Part shown: in pieces, positions 7,004 to 15,118 of the stretch
How positions within the stretch are numbered: position 1 is the stretch's first letter
Layout of the letters: the number at the start of each line of letters is the position of its first letter
Program-made: the position numbers and the translations under genes
Source: Ruminococcus sp.
GTDB lineage: Bacteria; Bacillota; Clostridia; Oscillospirales; Ruminococcaceae
NCBI GenBank assembly: GCA_016290875.1
Contig: JAEEVL010000030.1
Coordinates: 1 to 32,502, forward strand
Length of the DNA stretch: 32,502 nt
Reading direction: 5' to 3'
Notes under the pieces: model-generated
Told to the model about the DNA's origin: nothing
What the model saw: the letters and a program-made list of their open reading frames with translations, nothing else
Databases searched by the model: none

Positions 7004-8089
7004 ATGTCCAACAGATTATTTCAGGGTTTAGTTCATCAGATGCGTGATTCTATCGACGCTACTATCGGTGTTGTCGATGAGACAGCTACCATCATCGCTT
7101 GCAGCGATCTTACAAGAGTGGGTACAACAAATGAGTTCGTTTCACTCGATCTTACAGATTCCCACGATATTTTCATCCGTGACGGTTTTACCTACAAGCC
7201 TTTCGGCTCACGTGTAAAGCCTGATTATGCTGTTTTCGTTGAAGGCGTTGACGATGCTGCTGCTAAGTATGCAAGCATCCTTGCTATCGCTCTCTCAAAC
7301 ATCAAGCAGTACTACGATGAAAAGTACGACCGCAATAACTTCATAAAGAACGTTATCCTCGACAACGTTCTCCCCGGAGACATCGTTATCAAGGCTCGTG
7401 AGCTCCACTTCAATGCTGAGATCAGCCGAGCAGTATTCCTCATCAGGATCATCTCTGCAAACGATATTTCTGCTTATGACGTTATCCAGAACCTCTTTCC
7501 CGATAAGAACAAGGACTTTGTATTCAATATAACAGAAACTGATATAGTTCTCGTTAAGGAGCTCAAGAGCGCTCTCGACTCCAAGGATCTCGAAAAGCTC
7601 GCACGCTCTATCGCTGATACTCTCAGCAGCGAGTTCTATACCCGTGTAAACGTTGGTATCGGTACTGCAGTTGTCGGTGTCAAGGATCTTGCCCGTTCAT
7701 TCAAGGAAGCTCAGATGGCTCTTGAAGTCGGCAAGGTATTCGATACAGACAAGGTTATCGTAAGCTACGACAACCTCGGTATCGCAAGACTCATCTATCA
7801 CCTCCCCACTACTCTCTGTGAGACTTTCCTCCACGAAGTATTCAAGGTAGGCAGCATCGAGTCCCTCGACCACGAAACACTCTTCACTATTCAGAAATTC
7901 TTCGAGAACAATCTTAACGTTTCCGAAACTTCCAGAAAACTCTTCGTACACAGAAATACTCTCGTGTACAGACTCGAAAAGATCAAAAAGCTCACAGGTC
8001 TCGACCTCCGCGAATTCGACCACGCTATCATCTTCAAGATCGCGCTCATGGTCAAGAAGTACCTGTCTGCGAACCCTGTGAAGTTCTGA
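7004..8089 (+). CDS. CdaR/PucR-type transcriptional regulator
   Basis: 361 residues from ATG 7004, preferred over an in-frame ATG at 6995 because AGAAGGG (6988-6994) is correctly spaced only for 7004. The C-terminal 60 residues are a PucR-type HTH (SETSRKLFVHRNTLVYRLEKIKKLTGLDL). The middle (about 150-290) resembles the GGDEF-like region of CdaR proteins (VNVGIGTAVVGVKDLARSFKEAQMAL). The N-terminal 110 residues look like a small sensory domain. CdaR regulators control sugar-diacid genes in E. coli, but the ligand here is unknown. It lies upstream of ftsEX on the same strand, so a link to cell-wall genes is possible but unproven. Confidence 0.8.
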   Translation: MSNRLFQGLVHQMRDSIDATIGVVDETATIIACSDLTRVGTTNEFVSLDLTDSHDIFIRDGFTYKPFGSRVKPDYAVFVEGVDDAAAKYASILAIALSNIKQYYDEKYDRNNFIKNVILDNVLPGDIVIKARELHFNAEISRAVFLIRIISANDISAYDVIQNLFPDKNKDFVFNITETDIVLVKELKSALDSKDLEKLARSIADTLSSEFYTRVNVGIGTAVVGVKDLARSFKEAQMALEVGKVFDTDKVIVSYDNLGIARLIYHLPTTLCETFLHEVFKVGSIESLDHETLFTIQKFFENNLNVSETSRKLFVHRNTLVYRLEKIKKLTGLDLREFDHAIIFKIALMVKKYLSANPVKF

Positions 8090-8090
8090 T

Positions 8091-8114
8091 CCCGGCGCGG
8101 CTTCTGCCGCGGGA
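8091..8114 (+). terminator. GC-rich hairpin between the regulator and ftsE
   Basis: GCGGC-TTCT-GCCGC with outer CCCG/GGGA pairing follows the regulator stop directly. There is no T-tract, so read-through into ftsE is plausible; it may be an attenuator or processing site. Confidence 0.35.
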
Positions 8115-8149
8115 CACATCTTCACGCCGATTAAGGCAGGTGTAATAAT

Positions 8150-9106
8150 TTGGTTGAACTTAAAAACGTATCCGTGACCTACTCTACAGGTGTCGACGCG
8201 CTCAATAACGTCAGCCTGAAGATAAACGACGGCGACTTCGCTTTCGTAGTAGGCTCCTCCGGTGCGGGTAAAAGTACAATGATAAAACTTCTGCTTAAAG
8301 AGATAGATGCCACCAGCGGAGTAGTTACAGTCAACGGTTACAATCTCAATAAGCTCAGAAAACGCAAAATACCGGAATTCCGCCGTACTCTCGGCTTCGT
8401 ATTCCAGGATTTCAGACTTATTCCGTCTATGACTGTATATGAGAACATCGCTTTCGTTCTCAGAGTTATAGACGCTCCTATAAAGTATATCAGAAAGAGA
8501 GTCCCCTACGTTATCAGTCTTGTAGGACTCCATTCTAAAACAAATTCATACCCGGACGAGCTCTCCGGCGGTGAAAAGCAGCGTGTTGCTATCGCCCGTG
8601 CGCTCGTTAACGATCCTAAGCTCATTATTGCCGACGAGCCTACCGGAAACATCGATCCGGAGCTCTCATATGAGATAGTAGAACTCCTGAAAAGTATTAA
8701 CGATCAGGGTACCACTATCCTTATGGTAACTCACGAGCACGACCTTGTAAGACATTTCGGCGGTCGTATCATCAACATCACCGGCGGTGAAATAGTATTT
8801 GACGAAGTCATGCTTGGTGCCGGCGATGACCTTATATCCGATCAGGAGTCAATACAGTACGGTTATGCTCTTGAAGCTGCCTCACCTGACAGTGAAGCGC
8901 TCCAGGCTGCTTCAGCTATTGATTCTCCTGCACCTCAGAAGCCCGAAAACAGTGCAGACGCACTTGTTGACGCTATTCTCAAAGACGGAGAAGAACAGGA
9001 GCTCCTCGGCGCTGGTGAAACTCCGGATATACCGATAGATCAGATGACTCCGGATGAAGTTATTGCTGCTATCAGCGGTGAAAAAACATCAGGAGGTGCA
9101 GAATGA
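8150..9106 (+). CDS. ftsE: Cell-division ATP-binding protein FtsE with C-terminal extension
   Basis: 318 residues from a TTG start (AGGTG at 8138-8142). Residues 1-221 are a complete ABC ATPase: Walker A GSSGAGKST (35-43), Q-loop FVFQDFRL, signature LSGGE (138-142), Walker B LIIADEP (158-164) and switch His in VTHEHD. FtsE drives FtsX to activate murein hydrolases at the septum. Unlike typical FtsE of about 225-230 residues, it carries about 97 extra residues (222-318), acidic and Ala/Pro-rich, probably largely disordered. ftsX overlaps by 4 nt, and an M23 hydrolase and an S41 peptidase-like gene follow, which supports FtsE rather than another transporter. Confidence 0.93.
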   Translation: MVELKNVSVTYSTGVDALNNVSLKINDGDFAFVVGSSGAGKSTMIKLLLKEIDATSGVVTVNGYNLNKLRKRKIPEFRRTLGFVFQDFRLIPSMTVYENIAFVLRVIDAPIKYIRKRVPYVISLVGLHSKTNSYPDELSGGEKQRVAIARALVNDPKLIIADEPTGNIDPELSYEIVELLKSINDQGTTILMVTHEHDLVRHFGGRIINITGGEIVFDEVMLGAGDDLISDQESIQYGYALEAASPDSEALQAASAIDSPAPQKPENSADALVDAILKDGEEQELLGAGETPDIPIDQMTPDEVIAAISGEKTSGGAE

Positions 9107-10011
9107 AGCTAAGCGGTATCAAGTACCTTACCGATCAGGGTGTCGAGAATATATGGAAGAATAAAATGATGGCATTTGCCACATTTTGTGTTCTTCTTAT
9201 ATCTCTTCTGCTTGTCGGTGCATCGGTACTCTTCTATATCAATATGAACTCCATGATCCTCGGTCTTAACGATCAGAATGAGATCGTAGTATTTATGGAA
9301 CGAGGCGTTTCGGACGATGTTCTGCAGCAGACAGAACAGGCTATCAGAAAGCTCGATAACGTCAACTCTGTCGAATTCCGTTCAAAGGAAGACGCTCTCC
9401 AGCAGAAGAAGGATGAACTCCCTGCTGCAAAGGAGATTTTCGACACATATATAACTGATGCTGACTTTATGCCGGACGGCTTCAGCGTAACAGTTAAAGA
9501 CACAGACACAATATCAAATACCTCGGAAGCGATAACAAAACTCACAGGTGTACAGAAGGCCCAGTCCTCACCTCAGGTCGCAGAGTTCCTCAAAGAGCTC
9601 AGACGTGTTGTTACACTTATTGCGAGTGCAGTTATCATAGCTCTTGCTATCGTATCTATGATAATGATCTCCAATACCACAAAGGCAAGCGTTTTTGCCC
9701 GCCGTGAGGAGATACAGATAATGAAGTATGTTGGTGCCACAAACGCCTTCATACGTATGCCTTTCTTTGTAGAAGGCATGATCACCGGATTCTTTGCCGG
9801 TGCAGGCTCTTTCCTCATTACATGGGGCATATACCGTTCTGCATACAAGGTCATCACAAATGAGCAGTATATCATGCAGACTTTCGGTATGAAGAGCATT
9901 ATCCCCTTCTCCGACATCAGACTTGTAGTTCTCGTTTCATATCTTGTTGCGGGTGCTGTGATCGGTGCTCTGGGAAGCGTTATCAGTACAAGAAAGCATA
10001 TTGATGTTTGA
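9103..10011 (+). CDS. ftsX: Cell-division permease-like protein FtsX
   Basis: 302 residues with the FtsX layout. A cytoplasmic N-terminus (KYLTDQGVENIWKNKMM) and TM1 (about 22-45) precede an extracellular domain (about 46-165) that carries FRSKEDALQQ. Three further TM segments follow in the C-terminal half, with TKASVFARREEIQIMKYVGAT between TM2 and TM3, a typical FtsX motif. It overlaps ftsE by ATGA, with GGAGG just upstream, so the two are translationally coupled. FtsX is expected to bind and switch the secreted hydrolase encoded next. Confidence 0.93.
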   Translation: MKLSGIKYLTDQGVENIWKNKMMAFATFCVLLISLLLVGASVLFYINMNSMILGLNDQNEIVVFMERGVSDDVLQQTEQAIRKLDNVNSVEFRSKEDALQQKKDELPAAKEIFDTYITDADFMPDGFSVTVKDTDTISNTSEAITKLTGVQKAQSSPQVAEFLKELRRVVTLIASAVIIALAIVSMIMISNTTKASVFARREEIQIMKYVGATNAFIRMPFFVEGMITGFFAGAGSFLITWGIYRSAYKVITNEQYIMQTFGMKSIIPFSDIRLVVLVSYLVAGAVIGALGSVISTRKHIDV

Positions 10012-10015
10012 TCAG

Positions 10016-10050
10016 AAAGGAGTGTCGGACGGGATTAACCGTCAGAGCTT
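10016..10050 (+). promoter_or_regulatory. Ribosome site separated from its start by a small hairpin
   Basis: The only good ribosome site before the M23 gene is AAAGGAG at about 10016-10022, 28 nt from the ATG. Between them GACGG (10028-10032) pairs with CCGTC (10039-10043) around a 6-nt loop. Folding this hairpin would bring the effective spacing to about 12 nt. An in-frame stop at 10036-10038 rules out a nearer upstream start. The mechanism is inference. Confidence 0.35.
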
Positions 10051-11463
10051 ATGAGCAAATTAAACATAGCAAAGAAGTTTCTCTCATTCGTGACCTGCAC
10101 CGCGCTCTCTGCCGGTCTTGTAGTCACTTATCCTGCAATTAACAACAAATCAGGCAAGGCTTCAGCAAGAACACTTCAGGAGATCCAGGAAGAAAGAGAA
10201 GCTAATCAGCAGAAAATAAACGAGTATCAGAATCAGCTCAACGCCCTCGCAGGCGACAAAGCTAACGAAGAAGCTTATCAGGAGACTCTCAACAATCAGA
10301 TAGATCTCATCCGTGAGAATATCAATTCGCTCAATATCGAGCTTGATTCGATCAACCAGGATATTGACGCTTCAAAGGCGAATATCGACCAGCTCGACAA
10401 GTCCATCGCTGACCAGCAGACTACTATCGACAATAAGATCGTTGACTTCAAAGAGCGTCTCTATTCAATGTATGTATCAGGCGACGACAATCTCGCTGCT
10501 GTTATTCTCGGTTCTTCCAGTTTCTATGATACTCTTTCCAATATCGAAATGGTAAACCGTATCGCTGCATACGATGAGGATCTCATCAATCAGCTTCTCA
10601 GCGATATAGACTCTCTCAATGAATCGAAAAAGGCTCTCGAGACTGAAAAGCTCACTCTTGAGATGAAGCTTGATTCACAGGAAGTCAAGAAAAAAGAAAA
10701 AGAAGCTGAACTCGAAAGCTACAATGAAAAAATGTCTCAGACAAAGGAAGTTCTCGAGCGTATCGCCCTTGAGGAGAGCATGCTCGCTAACGACAAGGCT
10801 AAGCTTGAAGCATATCAGGACTCTCTCGACGCTGAAGACGCAGCTATCAGAGAACAGATCAAGCGTGAACAGGAAGCTGCTCAGAAACGTTATGAGGAAG
10901 AGCAGCGCAGACTCGCTGAAGAGAGAGCTGCTGCAGAAGCTGCTCAGAGAGCGCAGCAGCAGGCACAGAACAATGACAGTGGTTCATCATCACAGGGAAC
11001 TGTTGATACTACACCCGTACAGTATGATGCTACTCCTTCTGCAAGCGGTTTCTGCTGGCCAGCACCAGGTTTCTGCTATATTTCCAGCCCATTCGGTCCT
11101 CGTTGGGGAAGAAATCACAACGGTATCGACATCGGTGACGGCGGTATCGGCGGTGGTGCAGCTGTTGCTTCAAAATCCGGTACAGTCGTTGCAGTTGACA
11201 ATAACTGTACTCATGACTGCCCCAAGACCTACAACTGCTGCAGAAGCGGTTACGGTAACTATGTAGTTATTTCTCACGACGGTACATATTCAACCCTTTA
11301 CGGTCATCTCAGATATGCGACAGTATCAGTCGGCGACTATGTCGAGGCTGGTCAGCAGGTCGGCGTTATCGGCTGTACAGGTCACTCTACAGGAGATCAT
11401 CTCCACTTTGAGGTAAGAGTAAACGGAGCCGCTCAGGATCCTCTCGTATATGTACATCCGTAA
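10051..11463 (+). CDS. Secreted coiled-coil murein hydrolase activator / M23 endopeptidase (EnvC/PcsB-like)
   Basis: 470 residues. A signal peptide (1 to about 38, ending KASA) is followed by a long coiled coil (about 40-285, Glu/Gln/Lys/Leu heptads). Next comes a Ser/Thr/Pro linker with GSSSQG, and then a C-terminal LytM/M23 domain (about 335-470). Zn-ligand motifs are intact: NHNGIDIG (H-x3-D) and GDHLHFEV (H-x-H). A Cys-rich insert (CTHDCPKTYNCC) sits inside the M23 domain before GYGNYV. The position after ftsEX and the coiled coil make it the likely partner activated by FtsEX at the septum. PcsB proper has a CHAP domain; here the catalytic unit is M23, as in EnvC. Confidence 0.88.
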   Translation: MSKLNIAKKFLSFVTCTALSAGLVVTYPAINNKSGKASARTLQEIQEEREANQQKINEYQNQLNALAGDKANEEAYQETLNNQIDLIRENINSLNIELDSINQDIDASKANIDQLDKSIADQQTTIDNKIVDFKERLYSMYVSGDDNLAAVILGSSSFYDTLSNIEMVNRIAAYDEDLINQLLSDIDSLNESKKALETEKLTLEMKLDSQEVKKKEKEAELESYNEKMSQTKEVLERIALEESMLANDKAKLEAYQDSLDAEDAAIREQIKREQEAAQKRYEEEQRRLAEERAAAEAAQRAQQQAQNNDSGSSSQGTVDTTPVQYDATPSASGFCWPAPGFCYISSPFGPRWGRNHNGIDIGDGGIGGGAAVASKSGTVVAVDNNCTHDCPKTYNCCRSGYGNYVVISHDGTYSTLYGHLRYATVSVGDYVEAGQQVGVIGCTGHSTGDHLHFEVRVNGAAQDPLVYVHP

Positions 11464-11476
11464 ATCTTAATATTTA

Positions 11477-11509
11477 ATTCCGGGCAGTTTCTTACTGCCC
11501 GAATTTTGC
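11477..11509 (+). terminator. Hairpin between the M23 and S41 genes
   Basis: GGGCAG-TTTCTTA-CTGCCC with flanking AATTC/GAATT pairing, followed by a short TTTT. This is a weak terminator or attenuator inside the ftsEX cluster, just before the ribosome site of the next gene. Confidence 0.5.
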
Positions 11510-11524
11510 ACATAGGAGCACAAT

Positions 11525-12691
11525 ATGAACAAAAAGATCACTCTCGGTCTGGCGCTGAGTCTGGTAATGATAGCTTCAGCTGTCACTTTTATCCTGACAT
11601 CCTTCTTTACGCTCCAGAGCTTTAACGAGAAGGTCGTTGACGTAAATGAAAAGTCAAAGAAATACAACTCCCTGAACGAAGTTGACGCATATATACGAGA
11701 GCATTACTACGGCGAGATCAATGACAGCGGTCTCAACGACGGCACTCTCAAAGGTCTTGTCAATGGTCTCGGAGATCCCTACTCAAAGTACCTCACAGCT
11801 GATGAATACGAAGCTGAACAGTCTATTGAAGAAGGTTCACAGACCGGTATCGGTCTTACTCTTGCTGAAGACGTAAGCGGCTATATCCGTATAACAGATA
11901 TACTTGCTGATTCCCCTGCCATCGAAGCGGGACTGCTCAATGATGACATCATCATAAAGATCGACGGAAAAGATGTAAACTCTATCGGCTTTTCAGATGC
12001 TATGAACGAAATACAGGGTACAGAAGGTTCTTCCGTTACCCTTACTATACGCCGCAACGGTATCGATACTGACTATACTTTCAGAAGACGTTCTATCGAT
12101 ATCCAGTCTGTCACAAGCAAAATGACTAACGGCTACATAGGCTATATCCAGATAGCAGGATTCAGAAAGAATACTCCCGACCAGTTCCTCGACCAGCTTG
12201 GCTCACTGACTGCCAATGGTGCGAAGTCGCTTATCATCGACCTAAGAGGAAACGAGGGTGGTCTTATCTCTGCGCTTGAAGAATGCGCTGATCCCCTGCT
12301 ACCGGAAGGCATAATCGCAACAGCAGACTATAAGGACGGTCATACCGAGACTATAGTCTACTCTGATGATAATAAACTTGATCTGCCTCTCATCGTCCTC
12401 GTTGACAAGGATACCGTGAGCACAGCTGAGCTCTTTGCTGCTGCGCTGAGAGACTTCTCTCATGCACAGATAGTCGGTATCAAGACACGGGGCAACGGAA
12501 CTATCCAGGAAACAGAAAAAATGGACGACGGCGGTGCTATCGTCCTGACCGTAGCCAAGTGCAGGACTGCGGTCTCCGAAAGCTACAACGGAGTAGGTAT
12601 CGTTCCTGATGTTATCGTTGAAAATCCAGCCGGCGGTGAGGGTGATCCGCAGTTCGACGCTGCTGTCGAGCTCGCTATGACATCCAGGTAA
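11525..12691 (+). CDS. S41 (CtpA/CtpB-like) C-terminal processing peptidase homologue, catalytic Lys replaced
   Basis: 388 residues. An N-terminal signal anchor (about 7-31) leads into the S41 N-helices with LVNGLGDPYSKYL. A PDZ domain follows (about 105-185, GIGLTLAEDVSGYIRITDILADSPAIEAGLLNDD split over its strands), then the S41 core with SLIIDLRGNEGG. Catalytic Ser is present at Ser299 (VSTAEL). The Lys that lies 25 residues later in Tsp/CtpB (TFGKGTVQ) is Asn324 here (TRGNGTIQ). Gln328 is kept, and Lys320 is nearby. CtpB-type proteases often accompany ftsEX/EnvC genes and trim secreted hydrolases. This copy may be inactive, or Lys320 may act instead. Confidence 0.85.
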   Translation: MNKKITLGLALSLVMIASAVTFILTSFFTLQSFNEKVVDVNEKSKKYNSLNEVDAYIREHYYGEINDSGLNDGTLKGLVNGLGDPYSKYLTADEYEAEQSIEEGSQTGIGLTLAEDVSGYIRITDILADSPAIEAGLLNDDIIIKIDGKDVNSIGFSDAMNEIQGTEGSSVTLTIRRNGIDTDYTFRRRSIDIQSVTSKMTNGYIGYIQIAGFRKNTPDQFLDQLGSLTANGAKSLIIDLRGNEGGLISALEECADPLLPEGIIATADYKDGHTETIVYSDDNKLDLPLIVLVDKDTVSTAELFAAALRDFSHAQIVGIKTRGNGTIQETEKMDDGGAIVLTVAKCRTAVSESYNGVGIVPDVIVENPAGGEGDPQFDAAVELAMTSR

Positions 12692-12694
12692 TAT

Positions 12695-12720
12695 AAGCGG
12701 CTCCTTGCCGCTTATTTTTC
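12695..12720 (+). terminator. Intrinsic terminator after the S41 gene
   Basis: AAGCGGC-TCCTT-GCCGCTT followed by ATTTTTC. It closes the ftsEX/murein cluster. Confidence 0.85.
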
Positions 12721-12806
12721 AAACAGCAGCTCTGTGAAACAAATAACACTGTGCTGTTGGGTTACAAGACAAATCACACTACTACAACTCAGAAAGGACT
12801 GTTACC

Positions 12807-13241
12807 ATGAACAAGATCTACCCTTACAAGCGCAAAGTTTATTACTACGAAACTGACAAAATGAGCATAATGCACCACTCAAACTACATAAGAATACTCG
12901 AAGAGACGCGTATATCTATTCTCAATCAGGCTGGTAAGCCCTTTGAAGAGATCGAGGCTCTCGGTATACTTATGCCTGTGCTTTCCGTCGATTGTCAATA
13001 TAAGTCCCCACTGAGATTTGATGACGAATTCACCGTCTACCCTAAGATAGTGAAATTTAACGGTACTATCATGGAACTTGATTACCGTATCGTCAACTCT
13101 ACAACAGGCAAACTGTGTGCAGAAGGTCATTCCACACACTGCTTTACCGATACCTCGCTCAAACCTATACGCACTAAATCAAAATTCCCTGAAATATACC
13201 GCATCTTCAATGATTGCTACGAATCTGAAATCACAGACTGA
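12807..13241 (+). CDS. Hotdog-fold acyl-CoA thioesterase (YbgC/4-hydroxybenzoyl-CoA thioesterase type)
   Basis: 144 residues, typical single-hotdog length. The N-terminal active-site segment YYYETDKMSIMHHSNYIRI matches the YEDTDxxGxxYHxNYxxF pattern, with Asp17 as the probable catalytic residue. It is followed by the hotdog helix and strands (VDCQYKSPLRFDDEFTV, IMELDYRIVN). These enzymes hydrolyse acyl-CoA or acyl-ACP thioesters in the cytoplasm; the substrate cannot be told. The ribosome site AAAGGA is well placed. It stands alone between the terminator at 12695 and the promoter at 13268. Confidence 0.8.
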   Translation: MNKIYPYKRKVYYYETDKMSIMHHSNYIRILEETRISILNQAGKPFEEIEALGILMPVLSVDCQYKSPLRFDDEFTVYPKIVKFNGTIMELDYRIVNSTTGKLCAEGHSTHCFTDTSLKPIRTKSKFPEIYRIFNDCYESEITD

Positions 13242-13267
13242 TTATTCATTCTGTTTTCCTATGACCG

Positions 13268-13296
13268 TTGATTTATCTTAAAGAATGTGGTATAAT
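13268..13296 (+). promoter_or_regulatory. Promoter for the dtxR-murL-murD2 operon
   Basis: TTGATT (13268-13273), 17-nt spacer, perfect TATAAT (13291-13296), about 38 nt before the regulator start. Confidence 0.65.
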
Positions 13297-13310
13297 AAGA
13301 TTTATATTAT
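13292..13310. promoter_or_regulatory. Candidate operator overlapping the -10 box
   Basis: ATAATA-AGATTTA-TATTAT, an inverted repeat of 19 nt that overlaps the -10 box and extends over the probable transcription start. It could be an autoregulatory site for the DtxR-family protein encoded just downstream; the AT-only arms make chance a real alternative. Confidence 0.3.
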
Positions 13311-13333
13311 TGTACTCATGAAGGAGGATAACT

Positions 13334-13720
13334 ATGGCTGTTACCGAAGCGGTTGAAAACTATCTCGAGACGATTCTCATTCTCTCAAAAAAGCAACCAG
13401 ATGTTCACGCCATCGACATATGTTCTTACCTCGGCTATTCTCGTCCGACCGTATCCATCGTTCTGAAGAAAATGAAGGATGACGGTCTTGTACTCGTTGA
13501 TTCAGATAATCACATCACTCTCACCCCCGAGGGAAAGGCTGTTGCTGAACATATCTACGAGCGTCACACGATCCTCACAGATTTCTTTGCATATCTTGGA
13601 GTTCAGCGCGATACTGCTGCTGAAGATGCCTGCAAGATAGAACACGACATATCAGATGAGACCTTTGAGCTTCTCAGAGCTCACTTCAATAAGATCCGCG
13701 GCGAAGCGGACAATAACTGA
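13334..13720 (+). CDS. DtxR-family metal-dependent transcriptional regulator
   Basis: 128 residues, that is the winged HTH plus dimerisation domain without the SH3-like C-terminal domain. The start AVENYLETILIL matches the DtxR/MntR N-terminal metal helix. The recognition helix is SRPTVSIVLKKM. The second metal motif reads CKIEHDIS, the C-x2-E-H arrangement of DtxR/IdeR rather than E-x2-E-H of MntR. The HTILTDFF helix supplies another His. The Met/Asp usually found in the first helix is Asn. It is probably an iron- or manganese-responsive repressor. It is followed after 15 nt by murL and murD2, an unusual pairing for a metal regulator. Confidence 0.88.
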   Translation: MAVTEAVENYLETILILSKKQPDVHAIDICSYLGYSRPTVSIVLKKMKDDGLVLVDSDNHITLTPEGKAVAEHIYERHTILTDFFAYLGVQRDTAAEDACKIEHDISDETFELLRAHFNKIRGEADNN

Positions 13721-13735
13721 ACTCAGGAGGCACAT

Positions 13736-15118
13736 ATGAACAAATACGAGAAATTCAGATCCGACTTTCCTGTCTTTACCTACCGTTCATACACGATTAC
13801 AGAATCAGACAGCGAAGTCGAGATAAGTTATCATTTCTCGATAGACGGACTTGCTGAGTTCACACCTTCATGGAGTTTCCCGAAGCCTGAGGGTTTCTCA
13901 GTCAGCAATGATCTTACTTTTGAACGTCTTGCCTTTTCACTCGGAATGGCAGAGGCTGTCAGCTACTGGAAAGCCGTATGTTCTCCGACAGTCCGTATAT
14001 TGTGCGGAGAGTTGTCTGACGAGCAGATAGACTGGTGGAAAAAGCTCTGGTATCTCGGCCTTGGCGAATTCTTTTATGTAAACGGCATATCCGCTGACCG
14101 CAGTTCATTTGTGGATATAATTACCGAAGGAAGCTTCACTTGCACAGAAACAGCTGTACGCAAAGCTCCCGAAGGCTGTCTCGTCCCCATCGGCGGCGGA
14201 AAGGATTCCGCTCTGACTCTCGAAACTCTCGTGAATGCCGGTATGAAATGCCGCTGCTTTGCGATAAACAAGCGCTGTTCAATATCAGCGACTATCAGCG
14301 CGGCAGGACTTCCTGAGGATACTCTGATGATAGCTTCCCGTCGTTTTGACCGCTCGCTTATACCGCTCAACAATGCCGGATACCTCAACGGTCACACACC
14401 TTTTTCATCAATAGTAGCATTTTCAGCAGAGATAACAGCTTATCTCAACGGTCTTAAATACATCGTCCTCTCCAATGAATCCAGTGCTAATGAGAGTACA
14501 GTCGCCGGTCAGGAAGTAAATCACCAGTACTCCAAGAGTTTTGAATTTGAACGTTATTTTCATGACTATGAGGAGAAATATCTCCGTACAGGCATATACT
14601 ATTTCAGTTTTCTGCGTCCTCTTGCAGAATTCCAAATAGCAAAGATGTTCGTATCTAATAAGAAATACCTTCCTGTATTCAGGAGCTGTAACCTCGGAAG
14701 CAAGGTTTCCCCCGATATTTGGTGCGGAGAGTGTCCGAAATGCCTTTTCGTATGCCTGATACTCTCACCTTTTCTCTCTTTGAGCGAGCTTAAGGACGTA
14801 TTCGGTAAGGATATGCTCAACGACAATGCTATGCTTGATTATTTTGTCGAGCTTATCGGACAGTCAGAGCACAAGCCTTTTGAGTGCGTCGGCAGCATTG
14901 ACGAGGTCAATCTCGCTGTAACGCTTGCTATAAAGAAACTCGAGCAGGACGGTATAGAACTTCCTCTGCTGTTTGAAGAGTATAAGAACAGAGGTCTCTA
15001 CAAGCCTGAGAGCGTTGACGCGCTCAACGAGGAGTGCTGCCGTTCATACAACAGCGAGAATCTTCTTCCGGACGAATTCCGGACGATCTTAACTAAAGAA
15101 ATGGAGCGACTGCTTTGA
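13736..15118 (+). CDS. murL: UDP-MurNAc-L-Ala-L-Glu epimerase (MurL)
   Basis: 460 residues. The PP-loop-type motif VPIGGGKDSALTLE (GGGKDS at about 153-158) and the Cys cluster WCGECPKCLFVC match the MurL family known from Xanthomonas. MurL uses ATP to activate and epimerise the terminal L-Glu of UDP-MurNAc-L-Ala-L-Glu to D-Glu, giving AMP and PPi. The family assignment is from recollection of these motifs. It is strongly supported by the next gene, a MurD-type ligase overlapping it by 4 nt, exactly the murL-murD2 pairing of the alternative pathway. The ribosome site CAGGAGG lies before ATG 13736. A housekeeping MurI/MurD route may also exist elsewhere in the genome. Confidence 0.85.
   Translation: MNKYEKFRSDFPVFTYRSYTITESDSEVEISYHFSIDGLAEFTPSWSFPKPEGFSVSNDLTFERLAFSLGMAEAVSYWKAVCSPTVRILCGELSDEQIDWWKKLWYLGLGEFFYVNGISADRSSFVDIITEGSFTCTETAVRKAPEGCLVPIGGGKDSALTLETLVNAGMKCRCFAINKRCSISATISAAGLPEDTLMIASRRFDRSLIPLNNAGYLNGHTPFSSIVAFSAEITAYLNGLKYIVLSNESSANESTVAGQEVNHQYSKSFEFERYFHDYEEKYLRTGIYYFSFLRPLAEFQIAKMFVSNKKYLPVFRSCNLGSKVSPDIWCGECPKCLFVCLILSPFLSLSELKDVFGKDMLNDNAMLDYFVELIGQSEHKPFECVGSIDEVNLAVTLAIKKLEQDGIELPLLFEEYKNRGLYKPESVDALNEECCRSYNSENLLPDEFRTILTKEMERLL

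Noticed and set aside
7697..8533. Long minus-strand ORF opposite the CdaR-type regulator and ftsE
   Set aside because: It spans two confirmed genes on the other strand and has unnatural composition.
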